64,000 nucleotides of DNA from Brachionus plicatilis. Taxonomy: Eukaryota; Rotifera; Eurotatoria; Ploima; Brachionidae. A program made the translations under genes and the position numbers. Below, piece by piece: positions 54,310-63,521 of this stretch. A model generated the notes under the pieces. That model was not told the DNA's origin, searched no databases, and was given only the letters and a program-made list of their open reading frames with translations. Every line of letters starts with the position of its first letter. The stretch's first letter is position 1. The DNA lies in the NCBI GenBank assembly GCA_010279815.1, contig QEOQ01000633.1, forward strand, positions 267,453 to 331,452, written 5' to 3'.

Positions 54310-54495
54310 CCAAAGAGGATTAGGCGTAAACCTGATTTCTTTGGAAAACCGGTTTCGCATGGATAAATGGGAATATTGAGATCATTGAAATTTATTTAAT
54401 CAAATTTTATGAATAATAATTTATATACTCAAATGTTATTTTTTTGTTCTAATTAATCAATTGTAATCTGAATCCCGTATGGTTCCAAATTCAGC

Positions 54496-54510
54496 AAGGG
54501 GAAGATGAAG
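54496..54510 (+). other. polypurine tract of the gypsy fragment
   Basis: AAGGGGAAGATGAAG directly before the TGTCGTG start of the LTR is a near-perfect polypurine tract. Confidence 0.75.
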
Positions 54511-54843
54511 TGTCGTGATATAAGATCAACAACAACATGGAGCTTACATCAGCACCGTCGTACTTACATCATTAAACAAATGTAACATCAAACAACAAAC
54601 AACTGGCAATCCTATGACAGTTGTTTGTAGTTTTATAAATTTGCGCACGGCACTATATTTAATTTATTTATAAACTAACTACCAGATAATGAAAGAAAAA
54701 AAACATTATTTTATTTTTATTATATTTCTCTCTCTCTCTTCTTCATTCTATTTTGTTCTCTAATTAGCGTGGTTACTTAGAGTGGCCACTTTCATTTATT
54801 TGTTTAGAATAAAAGCTTATTAAATATAATCGTTTATTTGACA
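54511..54843 (+). repeat. 3' LTR of the gypsy fragment in the glycosyltransferase gene
   Basis: A block of 333 bp starts TGTCGTGATATAAGATC and ends TTTATTTGACA, following a polypurine tract. It has AATAAAAG near 54808 and a CT-rich run (TTTCTCTCTCTCTC), the layout of an LTR. The 5' LTR and most of the element are missing, so the insert is 5'-truncated and no target duplication can be checked. Confidence 0.75.
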
Positions 54844-54872
54844 TTTTAATACCCTATTGGTAGTTATTTCAG

Positions 54873-55055
54873 AGGGCATGTGATATTGGCGTTGTCAGTC
54901 ATTCTGGTTTTGGAGTTCTTGCTCTATGGAATCGAAAAGAACCATTTCAAAACTCGTTTATTTATACAAATCAAAATCAAGAGGAGCTCAAGATCAACTA
55001 TTGGAATAGGAAGAATTTAATTTTTGTGATATATTCAAAATTAGGAGATGTTTAG
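54873..55055 (+). pseudogene. last exon of the split glycosyltransferase-like gene
   Basis: After TTATTTCAG, a good 3' splice site at 54872, a 60-codon frame reads ACDIGVVSHSGFGVLALWNR, then KEPFQNSFIYTNQNQEELKI and NYWNRKNLIFV, ending at TAG 55053-55055. The CDI-x-V-x-SHSGFG-x-L-x-L-x-NR block looks like the C-terminal nucleotide-sugar-binding motif of the same family as the N-terminal part at 53413. The gypsy fragment and LTR lie in the intron and exon between them, and middle exons are absent, so the gene is broken. Confidence 0.65.
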
Positions 55056-55814
55056 TTTCTCTAATCTTTTTATTTGTCATTTTTTTTTAGTTTATCTTTT
55101 TGTAAATTAATTAAGTTTTAAATCTTGTTCATATTTGAATAAACTTTTTAAAATTTTACTAAAGAAGCATTTTTTTACTCGATTGGCTTTAGTTAGTCTT
55201 ACATCAAAAATAATTTTTTAAAAAATAAATGTATACGAAGAAAAATAAAATATTCATTGAAAAAATACCCTCAAATTTTTTAAAATTCTTAACATTTAAA
55301 AAGAGTGAAAAAGACGATTAAAAAAACAATAAAGCTAGTGATGTTGATTATGCTTGGTTTTGTGGTTAGCAAATTTTGGTTAGCCAAGAATTGGTTAAAT
55401 TAAGACAATTATCTTGAGGATTAATAATTTTTTGATCGTATAGGATTTTTCAAGATCCTTTTAATATTCTTAATGATTTTTAATTAGGATCCACTACCAT
55501 CCAAGATTAGGATCGTATACTTTTCTGGATCAGGATTTTGAACCGGAAAATGATCAGATTCCTGACAAGAATCCTTATCAGATCCTGTTTAAGATCTTGT
55601 CCCTGGTTAATTAGTATTTTTTTTTCTATTTCTAATTAAATTCAAAAACTTATTTCAAAAAAAATTTTTAATCGCGAACTTTTTTCAAAATCTTTAATTT
55701 TAACCCTGGATTAAAATTTAATATAGAATTTAAAAAAAAAATAAAAATGCTATTTTTAATTATTTAATTTAAAATTGAATTAAATAAGCTATTGAATAAT
55801 TAATCCCTTTTCTA
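55056..55814. other. AT-rich intergenic DNA with a solo TIR
   Basis: 55345-55410 (TAGTGATGTTGATTATGCTTGG ... TTTTGGTTAGCCAAGAATTGG) is a single terminus of the 35052-37168 transposon family. The rest has GATCCT-rich words near 55490-55600 but no gene. Confidence 0.6.
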
Positions 55815-56065
55815 TCTTAAAAGTGGAGGCGATCATCTTCTTTACCATTTAGTAAACCAGTACCTTTTTGAGCAACAGCTCCGATCTTACATAGAGACTA
55901 TTGAATCGAAACTGGTCTCTCATTTTTATGATGAAAGGGGTTTTAACGTTCAATTCGTACTACATAGACATTTATAAAAAAATTCTATCTCAGCGGGTTT
56001 TGAACCTCTGATCTTCTGCTTGTAGGACTAACTCACAAACCATTCGGTTATAAGGGCTTCAAGCT
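55815..56065 (-). mobile_element. tRNA-derived SINE-like element
   Basis: Read on the minus strand from about 56060, the first 75 bases look like a decayed tRNA. GCCCTTATAACCGAATGG supplies an A-box-like word and GGTTCAAAACC an almost perfect B-box, 35-40 bases apart as in pol III promoters. About 170 bases of non-tRNA body follow to about 55815. The cloverleaf no longer folds well in the anticodon arm, so it is not a tRNA gene. Only one copy is seen, so the boundaries are uncertain. Confidence 0.5.
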
Positions 56066-56257
56066 ATTGAAATCCGTGCAAAATTTTATTCCAAATTCAG
56101 ACAAAGTGTTAGATAGTAAAAAATTAAAATAAGAATAACGTAATGGTCCGATAAATATGACATGTCACTAACAAATTTAGTGACATGTAATATTTGAGTG
56201 AACACTCTAAGAGTGTCTAGTTTTATTTCTATTCCGAAATTACTTATTTCTAAGACT

Positions 56258-57262
56258 TTTTGACTAACTACGGTTTATCATTTGAGGCACCTTACATGCA
56301 ATGTAGATTTAGAAAATATGAAAAAATGAAAATTATTTTTCTAGTGTAATTTGATGTAAATTTTCAGAAAAAGCTAAAAAAAAAATTATGGTACATGTCG
56401 ATCCGAAAAACTGGCGAAAATCCTTGAAAAAAAGGACCCCCTCCAGCTCAAAAATATAAGCTTACACATCGTTTTTTTTTTGAAAAATTCAAATTTTTCA
56501 TCATGAAAAACCCTAAAATGAGTTTTTTTTTAATATTTAAAGCTTTTTGACTAACTACGGTTTATCATTTGGGGCACCTTATTTAATCATTCCAAAATCA
56601 TATAAATCGTCAGTAACCTCTTGTTGTTGAATACTCATGTATTCAGAAGACTCTTCATTAACAACTGCTTCATTAAAATCTTCATTCTCATTATTTTTTT
56701 CAGTTTTTTTGGCATTTTTCCTACTAGATATTTTTCTTTTACTAACTCTTCCCATTTTTTTTAATAAAAAAGTTGGTAGTTTTTCTTAAATCTGGATAAA
56801 AAAATAAAATTTTTAATCAAATAAAGGAAAGCTAACTTTTGAAGAGAGAAGTTAAAACTTTCTAATATCAATTTATTTTTTTCATTTTAAAAAGAATCAA
56901 GCGAGAAATAGGATTTATAAAAGTGTGTTTTTTCTGTTTTTAATCAAAGTTTGACGTAAAATTACGAGTCAATTAGAAAAACTCAGTTCAAAAGACATTT
57001 CAATTTTATAAAATTAATTCAAATATGATTTTAAAAATAATTTTTGTAAGTTTTTCAAATTATTTTTTGGTTTTCAAATTCTTACCAAAAATAATAAGAA
57101 TATTAGCAAATTTATGTTGTCTTTTGCAAAAAAACTAAAAGTTCTATATAAAAACTAACTAGAAATTTGAATTCAGCATAAAAAATTACTCTATGTTTCA
57201 AATTTAAAATAATTCTTAAAATTTATTTGGCTAAACTACGGTTTATCATTTGGGGCACCTTA
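56258..57262. repeat. three direct copies of a 36-bp repeat
   Basis: TTTTTGACTAACTACGGTTTATCATTTGGGGCACCTTA occurs at 56258-56293 (one change), 56543-56581 and, slightly changed at its left, 57227-57262, all in the same direction. Between them is A/T-rich DNA. The inverse, starting TAAGGTGCCCCAAATGAT, would make a plausible Tc1/mariner-type terminus beginning at a TA, but no opposite end is visible. Confidence 0.75.
56579..56755 (-). CDS. 58-residue ORF ending in the 36-bp repeat
   Basis: A minus-strand ORF starts at ATG 56753-56755 with a basic N-terminus (MGRVSKRKISSRKNAKKTEK), continues acidic (NNENEDFNEAVVNEESSEY), and ends with a TAA that overlaps the edge of the second 36-bp repeat. 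Balanced composition and the basic start suggest the first exon of a DNA-binding transposon protein. The family is unknown. Confidence 0.35.
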   Translation of the reverse strand: MGRVSKRKISSRKNAKKTEKNNENEDFNEAVVNEESSEYMSIQQQEVTDDLYDFGMIK

Positions 57263-57772
57263 AAGCATGTTACATTACAATTTTTTAGATTAAATCAAAT
57301 ATTTTTTCTCTTACCACTGTATGAGACTCTAAACCTTTTTTTGGAAAAATCTCATTACAGTATATTTACTTATCCTAACCGCTTGAGTCTAAGAATTAAA
57401 ATCAGTGGCGAGTTTTTGATAGCTAGATGCAGGGTTAATCTCTCTATATCTGACGAATTATCTAAATTCAATTGACAAACACTTTTTTTAATTGAAATTT
57501 ATTTTTATTAATTGACAAAATAAAATTTTTTCATAATAAAATCCACCTTTTTTTAGTTTAACATTATCAAAAACATTATAAAATAAAATTATCTCAATTC
57601 ATGGAACAGAAAACACAAATTTATCATGATTCATCCAAGTTTTCAAAAGAAAAAATCACTTTGTTCCAATCACAGGACAAAAGAAAAAATCACAGGACAA
57701 AAGGTTTTTTTTAATAGATTTTTGAATAGGAAATATAGAAAAATAATTCGCTATATTTGAGGATCCTATTTT
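57263..57772. other. AT-rich intergenic DNA
   Basis: No gene is seen. A 19-bp tandem duplication (AAAAAATCACAGGACAAAA) lies near 57665-57702. Confidence 0.45.
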
Positions 57773-59087
57773 TCAAATCGATCTACAACTATTTTGATTC
57801 CAGTATTTTTCAACACTAGTGTAACTTTTTTTCTTTATTCCAGTAAATCTTTCCATGTGCAGTTTGATGCACATATTACATAAAGAAGCAAATTTGGGAA
57901 ATTTTTGATTAAAAACAACATTTTTTTTCCAAGCAAAAAAAGAATTGTAAAGCCGAGAATTGTTATTCACAAAAAGAAGATAATCTGCCAAATGTCTAGG
58001 GTTTTTAAAATCCATGGCATTTATGAAGCCAGACTTTGGAACCTAAATTAAAATTTTAATAAAATTGCCAAAAAAATTAAATTAATTAAATTCTCACGTA
58101 ATGTTCATAATCTCCACCACCAAGAACCACTGGAACAATGTCAAATTGAAGCATTTCGAAAAATTTCTCTGTTATATAATCTTTACAAATTGAATTCTCA
58201 AATGCAAAGTAAAATTTGTACTCTTTGGCAGCGTATTTTTTACACTCGTCAGGACATGGTTGGCCACATTTACCATAGATGTCAAAATGAATATAATTTT
58301 TCAACTCTTTAATGTATTCCAATCTTTGGCTCTTTCCATAGCAATTACTGATTATTGCCACGGCAAATTTATTCTTCTCCGCATAAAAATCCCTTCTTTC
58401 GTCAAACTCTTCATTTTTTTTCCACCTCATAGAACTGGTTAAATCATAGAAATGAGGAAAATCTGAATCAATGCGATAAGTCGATGTTAGATTAAAAAAA
58501 TGATCAAAATCATCAAAGTTAAATGAATAGACTGGCGACTCGTAAAGTGTAAAAACCCATCTCTGGTCCCATGGACGTTTGTATCGTGGAAAAATTATTT
58601 CTTCCTCTCTCATGTGCACAACTACTAAGTCTGCTTCGGTCAGCTTTTGCTTGTCATTTGTGAGTGAACATTTTGTGACGGGACAGCCAAATTTAACGAA
58701 AGGATCAAGTCCCAGTCCTAGACCGAAGTCTTTTTCACCGAAAAATGTGGTCCATAAAAGAATTGTTTTGATACTGTGTGATTCTTGAAGACAGGAAAAG
58801 TTTATTTTCTTGTCGTCAAATAAAGGAATTGTTTTTGGATAAGCTGAACCATTTAAAGTAACGTTAAAATTATCAACACCGAAATTGAACCAAGCACAGT
58901 CACTTGGCTCTGTATTTTTATTCAAGATGATGTCCGGAAAATGTTTATAAACTAGTTTGATTCTATTTTTCCGAAATTTAAAAAAATAAATTGTAAAAAT
59001 TATGAGAGACAGCATAAAAAATAAAAAGTATATTTTGAATAAACATTTTTTTCGTAATTTTTTTAAAATTCTTTTCAAAATTTTCAT
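57773..59087 (-). CDS. alpha-1,3-fucosyltransferase (GT10), two exons, complete
   Basis: Exon 1 is 59087-58098 (330 codons) and exon 2 is 58042-57773 (89 codons and stop), with a 55-bp intron bounded by GTGAGA and TTTAG, in phase 0. The 419-residue product is a type II Golgi membrane protein: a short basic cytoplasmic end, a membrane anchor at about residues 16-38, a stem with N-glycosylation sites (NVT, NGS), then the catalytic domain. It should transfer fucose from GDP-fucose to GlcNAc of N-glycans or similar acceptors. The first half has the WVFTLYESP acceptor-side block. The second has the family signature FYFAFENSICKDYITEKFFE at about 292-311 and VPVVLGG followed across the splice by YVPKSGFINA. 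All expected motifs are intact and length is normal, so it is probably functional. Confidence 0.95.
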
Positions 59088-59446
59088 TTTAAAACTATTT
59101 AGTTTTGTCTCCTTATATTTTGTTCTAATTTTCTGCTATAGGTTGCCACGACAATTTCAATTCTATAAACCATAAAAATAACTTTAGCATAAACTGTCTG
59201 ACTAATATAACATATCAATCGAATATTTTTAAAAATTTTTATCAGGGCTTTTCTTCCAATACTAATCAGAGAAATAAAAAATAAATTAAAAATAAACCTT
59301 CATTTCTTCTAATCTACTTTTTTTATATATCTATAAGGTTTAAAAGACATATTTTAAATACGTAAAGAAAAAAAAACATGACATTTAATAAAATATTTAT
59401 TAAATGATTAATTAAAATTCATTTAAATACATTAGAAATATGAGGT
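59088..59446. other. AT-rich DNA upstream of the fucosyltransferase
   Basis: This should contain the promoter of the minus-strand gene. No TATA box or other site stands out above the A/T background. Confidence 0.4.
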
Positions 59447-59661
59447 CTAGTCGGTTAGGTGAACATATGTTCACATATTAGTTGAACAATTCATCTTCTC
59501 GGGTTAGGTGAATATTACGTTCACATAATTTTTTTGTTCACATATTTTCAGAATTTAAAATTTTGAAATTATTTTGTTCACTTATACGTGAACAAAAAAT
59601 TATGTGAACGTAATGTTCACCTAACCCGAGAACATAAATTGTTCACCAAACTGACTAGAAC
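59447..59661. mobile_element. palindromic MITE, about 215 bp
   Basis: The left arm GGTCTAGTCGGTTAGGTGAAC and the right arm (GTTCACCAAACTGACTAGAACC) are inverted, and pairing runs for nearly 100 bp through TTCTCGGGTTAGGTGAA, ACGTTCACATAATTTTTTTGTTCAC. No coding capacity and no clear target duplication. Confidence 0.85.
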
Positions 59662-59904
59662 CAAAATATGATTCATGCCAAAAAATAAAACTTTTTATTT
59701 AAAATGATGAAAAACGCATTAAATGAATTTATTGAAATGTAAAAATCACATAAAGTAATTTTTTAAATCAAAATCAAACCATAAAAAAGTTAAATAAAAA
59801 ATTTACATTTTTTTTAAACATCAAAAATTAAAATGAAAATGAATTAAAAAATTTTAGATCACATTTAGTTATAGAAAAAAGTATTTTAATTTTTATATGC
59901 TAAT

Positions 59905-61140
59905 TACAGTACCGATTTGACAAGTGGATTTCTGGTAATTTTAGGAAAATTCACGTAAAATTGGTAAAAATGAAAATGCCAAAAAAAAGCTCAATTTATT
60001 GAAATCTTTGCTATTTTCTAATAAATTTTGAAAAAAGTAGTTTCTATTTATTTGATTATATTTTACCAAAAGTTACTTTTTTTAACTTTTTTTTACTAAT
60101 TTATACGTAAATTTAGGTAAAAAAAAGTAACTTTTGAAAGAAAATTAAGAATTTTTTAATTTTTCTAATAAACTAGCAGTCCGACCATCCGCCATTTTTG
60201 TCTAACGCGATATTAATTACCTATAAAAAAAAAAATAACACATATTTAATTTTTTAAATTTAAAGAATTATTCACTTTTTTTAAATCGGAATATTTGAGG
60301 ATCATTTGGCATTATTACAATTACAAAATGTAATAATTACATAAGGTAATGTTAAAAATTGTTTTAAAGGTAAAAAAGTTTGTAATCGAGAGAAACGGAG
60401 ATTGGTCAGATCATTAATTTCGTTTTTTGATATGATTTTTTAATTTAATTATGTATATGCGTTTTTTTATTAGTTAAAATTACAAAGTTGTAAATAAAAT
60501 TTCCATTTTTGACTTTATTTGACTTTTTTTTACTTTTTTTAAACAAAATTGCCAAATTTTTTGGAAAAAATCGAAAATTCCGTAAAAAAATATTTTTTTT
60601 TTATTTTTTTTCATTGAAAGTTTTAAATCGAATTTTTTTTTTGACCAAAATTTTCGTAAAATATTGTTATTTTCGGTCAAAAAAAGTCAAAAAAAGGCAA
60701 AAATGGAAATTTTATTTACAACTTAGTAATTTTAACTAATAAAAAAACGCATTAATAATTCTTTAAATTTAGAAAATTAAATATGTGTTATTTTTTGTTA
60801 TATAGGTAATTAATATCGCGTTAGACAAAAATGGCGGATGGTCGGGCTGCTAGTTTATTAGAAAAATTAAAAAATTCTTAATTTTCTTTCAAAAGTTACT
60901 TTTTTTTACCTAAATTTACGTATAAATTAGTAAAAAAAAGTTAAAAAAAGTAACTTTTGGTAAAATATAATCAAATAAATAGAAACTACTTTTTTCAAAA
61001 TTTATTAGAAAATAGCAAAATTTTCAATAAATTGAGCTTTTTTTTGGCATTTTCATTTTTACCAATTTTTACGTAAAATTACGTAAATTCACTTTTTATA
61101 AAGTAATTTTACGTAAGTTTACGTAAATTTGCATTTTTAA
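59905..61140. mobile_element. large foldback element, about 1.2 kb
   Basis: Arms 59935-60280 and 60755-61110 are inverted copies at high identity, with landmark words AAAAGTTACTTTTTTTA, GACCATCCGCCATTTTTGTC and AACGCGATATTAATTACCTATA in both. The central 60455-60755 is itself a palindrome (ATTTCCATTTTTGAC ... GGCAAAAATGGAAAT). Subterminal TTTACGTAAATTTACG words match those at 49100-49330 and 52370-53060, so the family is dispersed. It has no ORF of note. Confidence 0.88.
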
Positions 61141-61619
61141 CCGAATATAATAGTTTGCCATAGTCTTTTTTTATAATTTATTTTAAAATTTTTTGAACCA
61201 TCAATTTTCAAAAATTAATTTTCCTTTTAGATTTACCCTTAAAAAGTATTCTTTTGAGGAATTCTCCAAATCACTTATTTATTTGTTTCTATTACACTTA
61301 TTTTCTCTTATTTTGTTTAAATTTTTATTTTTTTTATTTGAAATATTATAGCTCTGCATCTTAACTTTTGTGCTGAATTTTTTGAATGACGTTTTTACGG
61401 GCTTTATTTTCTTTCAATTTTTCAACTGAGTGAAAAATCAAATTATCATGTTTTTTATATAAATTTGAAGGAAAGAGTTAGTTTTATTAAAGATCACTTT
61501 TTTATTTATTAAATTTTTAATACAAAATTTAGTTTTATTAAGTTTTACAAAATGAGCATATGAAAAAACTAGTGCGTTTAAATATTTGTGCAATACTGTA
61601 TAACTAAAAGAAAATTAAA
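61141..61619. other. AT-rich intergenic DNA
   Basis: Nothing recognisable. Confidence 0.45.
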
Positions 61620-61800
61620 AAAACATAAAAAATTGATGACAGGGATACGTATTGAACAGATCAGGAAAGAAAGAAGAAATATTAAGGTAGCAATTTCACA
61701 ATGGAGTCCGGTTTTCGATTTATCTTGATTCGAATCCTGAATAGTATTCCTCCACCAGCCTGACAACTATAAAATAGAATAGTTCAGTCTTGAAGAAAAA
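61620..61800 (-). pseudogene. non-LTR RT C-terminus, copy 3
   Basis: The plus-strand words GAAGAAATATTAAGGTAGCAATTTCACAATGGAGTC, TATCTTGATTCGAATCC and TATTCCTCCACCAGCCTGACAAC match 12210-12320 closely. On the minus strand this corresponds to the last 40-50 codons of the polyprotein (LHCEIATL region in place of CNCYLTISS after a frameshift). It shares only the 3' end of the ORF. Confidence 0.75.
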
Positions 61801-62056
61801 ATATAAACAATATGGTTTTCATCTAAATAGTCTATTGATTTCAAGTTATTTAAAAAATAATTTTAAGTTAATTCTAATCGATTATAAAATCAACTAATTT
61901 TTTTTTAATCGTTCCTGTATTATTCTGTAATTTTAAACTAATTTCAATATAAAGAAAAAAATTTTCAAGTGATATTTTATTATGTAATTTAAAGTTTAAA
62001 AGCACATTTAAGGATAATAATTGAAAAAAAAATAAAAGATAATTTGGTGCATTTTT
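61801..62056. other. AT-rich intergenic DNA
   Basis: A Phe/Leu/Asn-rich minus-strand ORF (61874-62080) has no motif and I treat it as chance. Confidence 0.4.
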
Positions 62057-62300
62057 GGGTCTGCTAAAAAAATTGACCACCTAACAAAATTTACTTTAAA
62101 AAAATCTTCAGTAAAAAATATGAAAACATTATCTTGAAATTGACTACTAAAATTTACATAGTCAATTTTATGAACCAAAAAAAAATTTATTTTTTTCTAA
62201 AATTTTTGAGCCAATTTTGAGACCACTTTTATTACATATTTCATTTGGTACAAATTTTTTTTATGAAATTTTTTTCAATTAAAAAATAAATGGACTTTTT

Positions 62301-62959
62301 GGGTACAAAACAATTTTTTTTATTAATTGTCCAGGTAAAAAACCAATTGTCCACCGAATTTTTCTTTGTCCATAGAATAATTATCTTAATGTTAATTATT
62401 TAAGAACTTAACTTTTTTTTTCTTTTTTTTTAAATTTTTTTAATTTTGCCTATTAGGCTTAAATCAATAAATAATAATAATAATAATTATAATATTTAAT
62501 GTCAATTATAAAAGGAATTATTATTATATAAGTAATAACAATTTTTTTAACAAACAACATTTTATATGAATGGTTGTTTGAAAAAATATAATTTTATTAA
62601 AAACGGAAGTAGGGTAACCATTCCGAACTACCCCGAAGTAGATGATGTTTGAAGCCTAAAGGTGGGGATAAAGAACCTTTGAAGAAAAGAGGTCGTCCTA
62701 AAGAAAATATTGTAACAAAAGTTCCTGATGAAAAGATTTCTCCGAAAATATATAACTTAAGAAATTTAAAAAAATAATTTTTTTCGCTATTTAATATTAA
62801 TTAGAAGTAATTTTTTTCATAATTCGATTATCAAATGACTTTTTTTTTTATTGTCCGCCAAATTTCTAAATTGTCCATCAATTAACCTGGAAAAAAATCA
62901 ATAAAAAAAATTGTCCACAAATTGACTTTTTTCTATTGTCCATGGCGGTGACAAGACCC
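62301..62959. mobile_element. nested element related to the 11775-13029 transposon
   Basis: The right end, read inwards, is GGGTCTTGTCACCGCCATGGACAATAG, sharing GGGTCTTGT and CCATGGACAAT with the 11775 element. Inside both ends are repeats of ATTGTCCA/TGGACAAT and CCAGGT words in inverse orientation. The left end is degenerate (GGGTACAAAACAATT). It is a poorly preserved member of that family. Confidence 0.6.
62640..62777 (+). pseudogene. AT-hook C-terminal remnant in the nested element
   Basis: A short frame encodes LKKRGRPKENIVTKVPDEK and ISPKIYNLRN before TAA at 62775-62777. The KRGRP AT-hook binds minor-groove A/T DNA and is found at the C-terminus of the MULE pieces at 24650 and 35717. 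It is probably the last trace of a transposase gene. Confidence 0.45.
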
Positions 62960-63166
62960 CAAAATTTGTACCAAATGAAATATGCAATAAAAGTGGTCTC
63001 AAAATTGGCTAAAAAATTTTGGAAAAAAAATTAATTTTTTTTTGTTCATAAAATTGACTATGTAAATTTTAGTAGTCAATTTCAAGATAATGTTTTCATA
63101 TTTTTTACTGAAGATTTTTTTAAAGTAAATTTTTGTGATCAGGTGGTCAAACTTTTGACCAGACCC

Positions 63167-63521
63167 TATTTTTTCGTCTTTTAATGAAAATTTTCTTAGA
63201 ACTTTAAAACAGCATAAAAAAGAGCAATGTTTCATTTTTTTTAAAAACACTATAGATTTTTTAATCTAATAAAAAAATTCAGTCGATTTTTGAATTTTAT
63301 CAATCAATTGGAGTCGGTTTCCAACACCAGTAAAATTTGGTGAATTCATCGTATCGTAGCAGCAGTGTTTTTTCCATTTGATTAAAAGTAGAAAAATAAT
63401 TCAAATTATGAATAACTTAGTTTGTTTCTAAAACACAACTAAACAAAAATAAATTACTTTAAAAAATTTACCAAAAACTCAATTTGAGAACAAAAAAATC
63501 AGTTAAATTTAAATTAATAAA
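63167..63521. other. AT-rich DNA upstream of the second fucosyltransferase
   Basis: The probable 5' flank of the gene that starts at 63522. No specific site can be supported. Confidence 0.4.

Larger units (their letters stand above)
62057..63166. mobile_element. TIR DNA transposon, 1.1 kb, GGGTCTG termini
   Basis: The left end GGGTCTGCTAAAAAAATTGACCACC and the right end (GGTGGTCAAACTTTTGACCAGACCC) are inverted, and the arms 62057-62260 and 62955-63166 pair at high identity for about 200 bp (TTGACTACTAAAATTTACATAGTCAA on one side against its inverse on the other). The flanks are T-rich and no convincing target duplication can be named. A second element is nested inside. Confidence 0.88.

Noticed and set aside
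55985..56062. Functional tRNA gene on the minus strand
   Set aside because: A- and B-box words are present, but the anticodon stem and acceptor stem do not pair; read as a SINE head.
60480..60739. Mirror ORFs of 66 and 76 codons
   Set aside because: They lie in the inner palindrome of the foldback element and consist of Phe/Lys runs.
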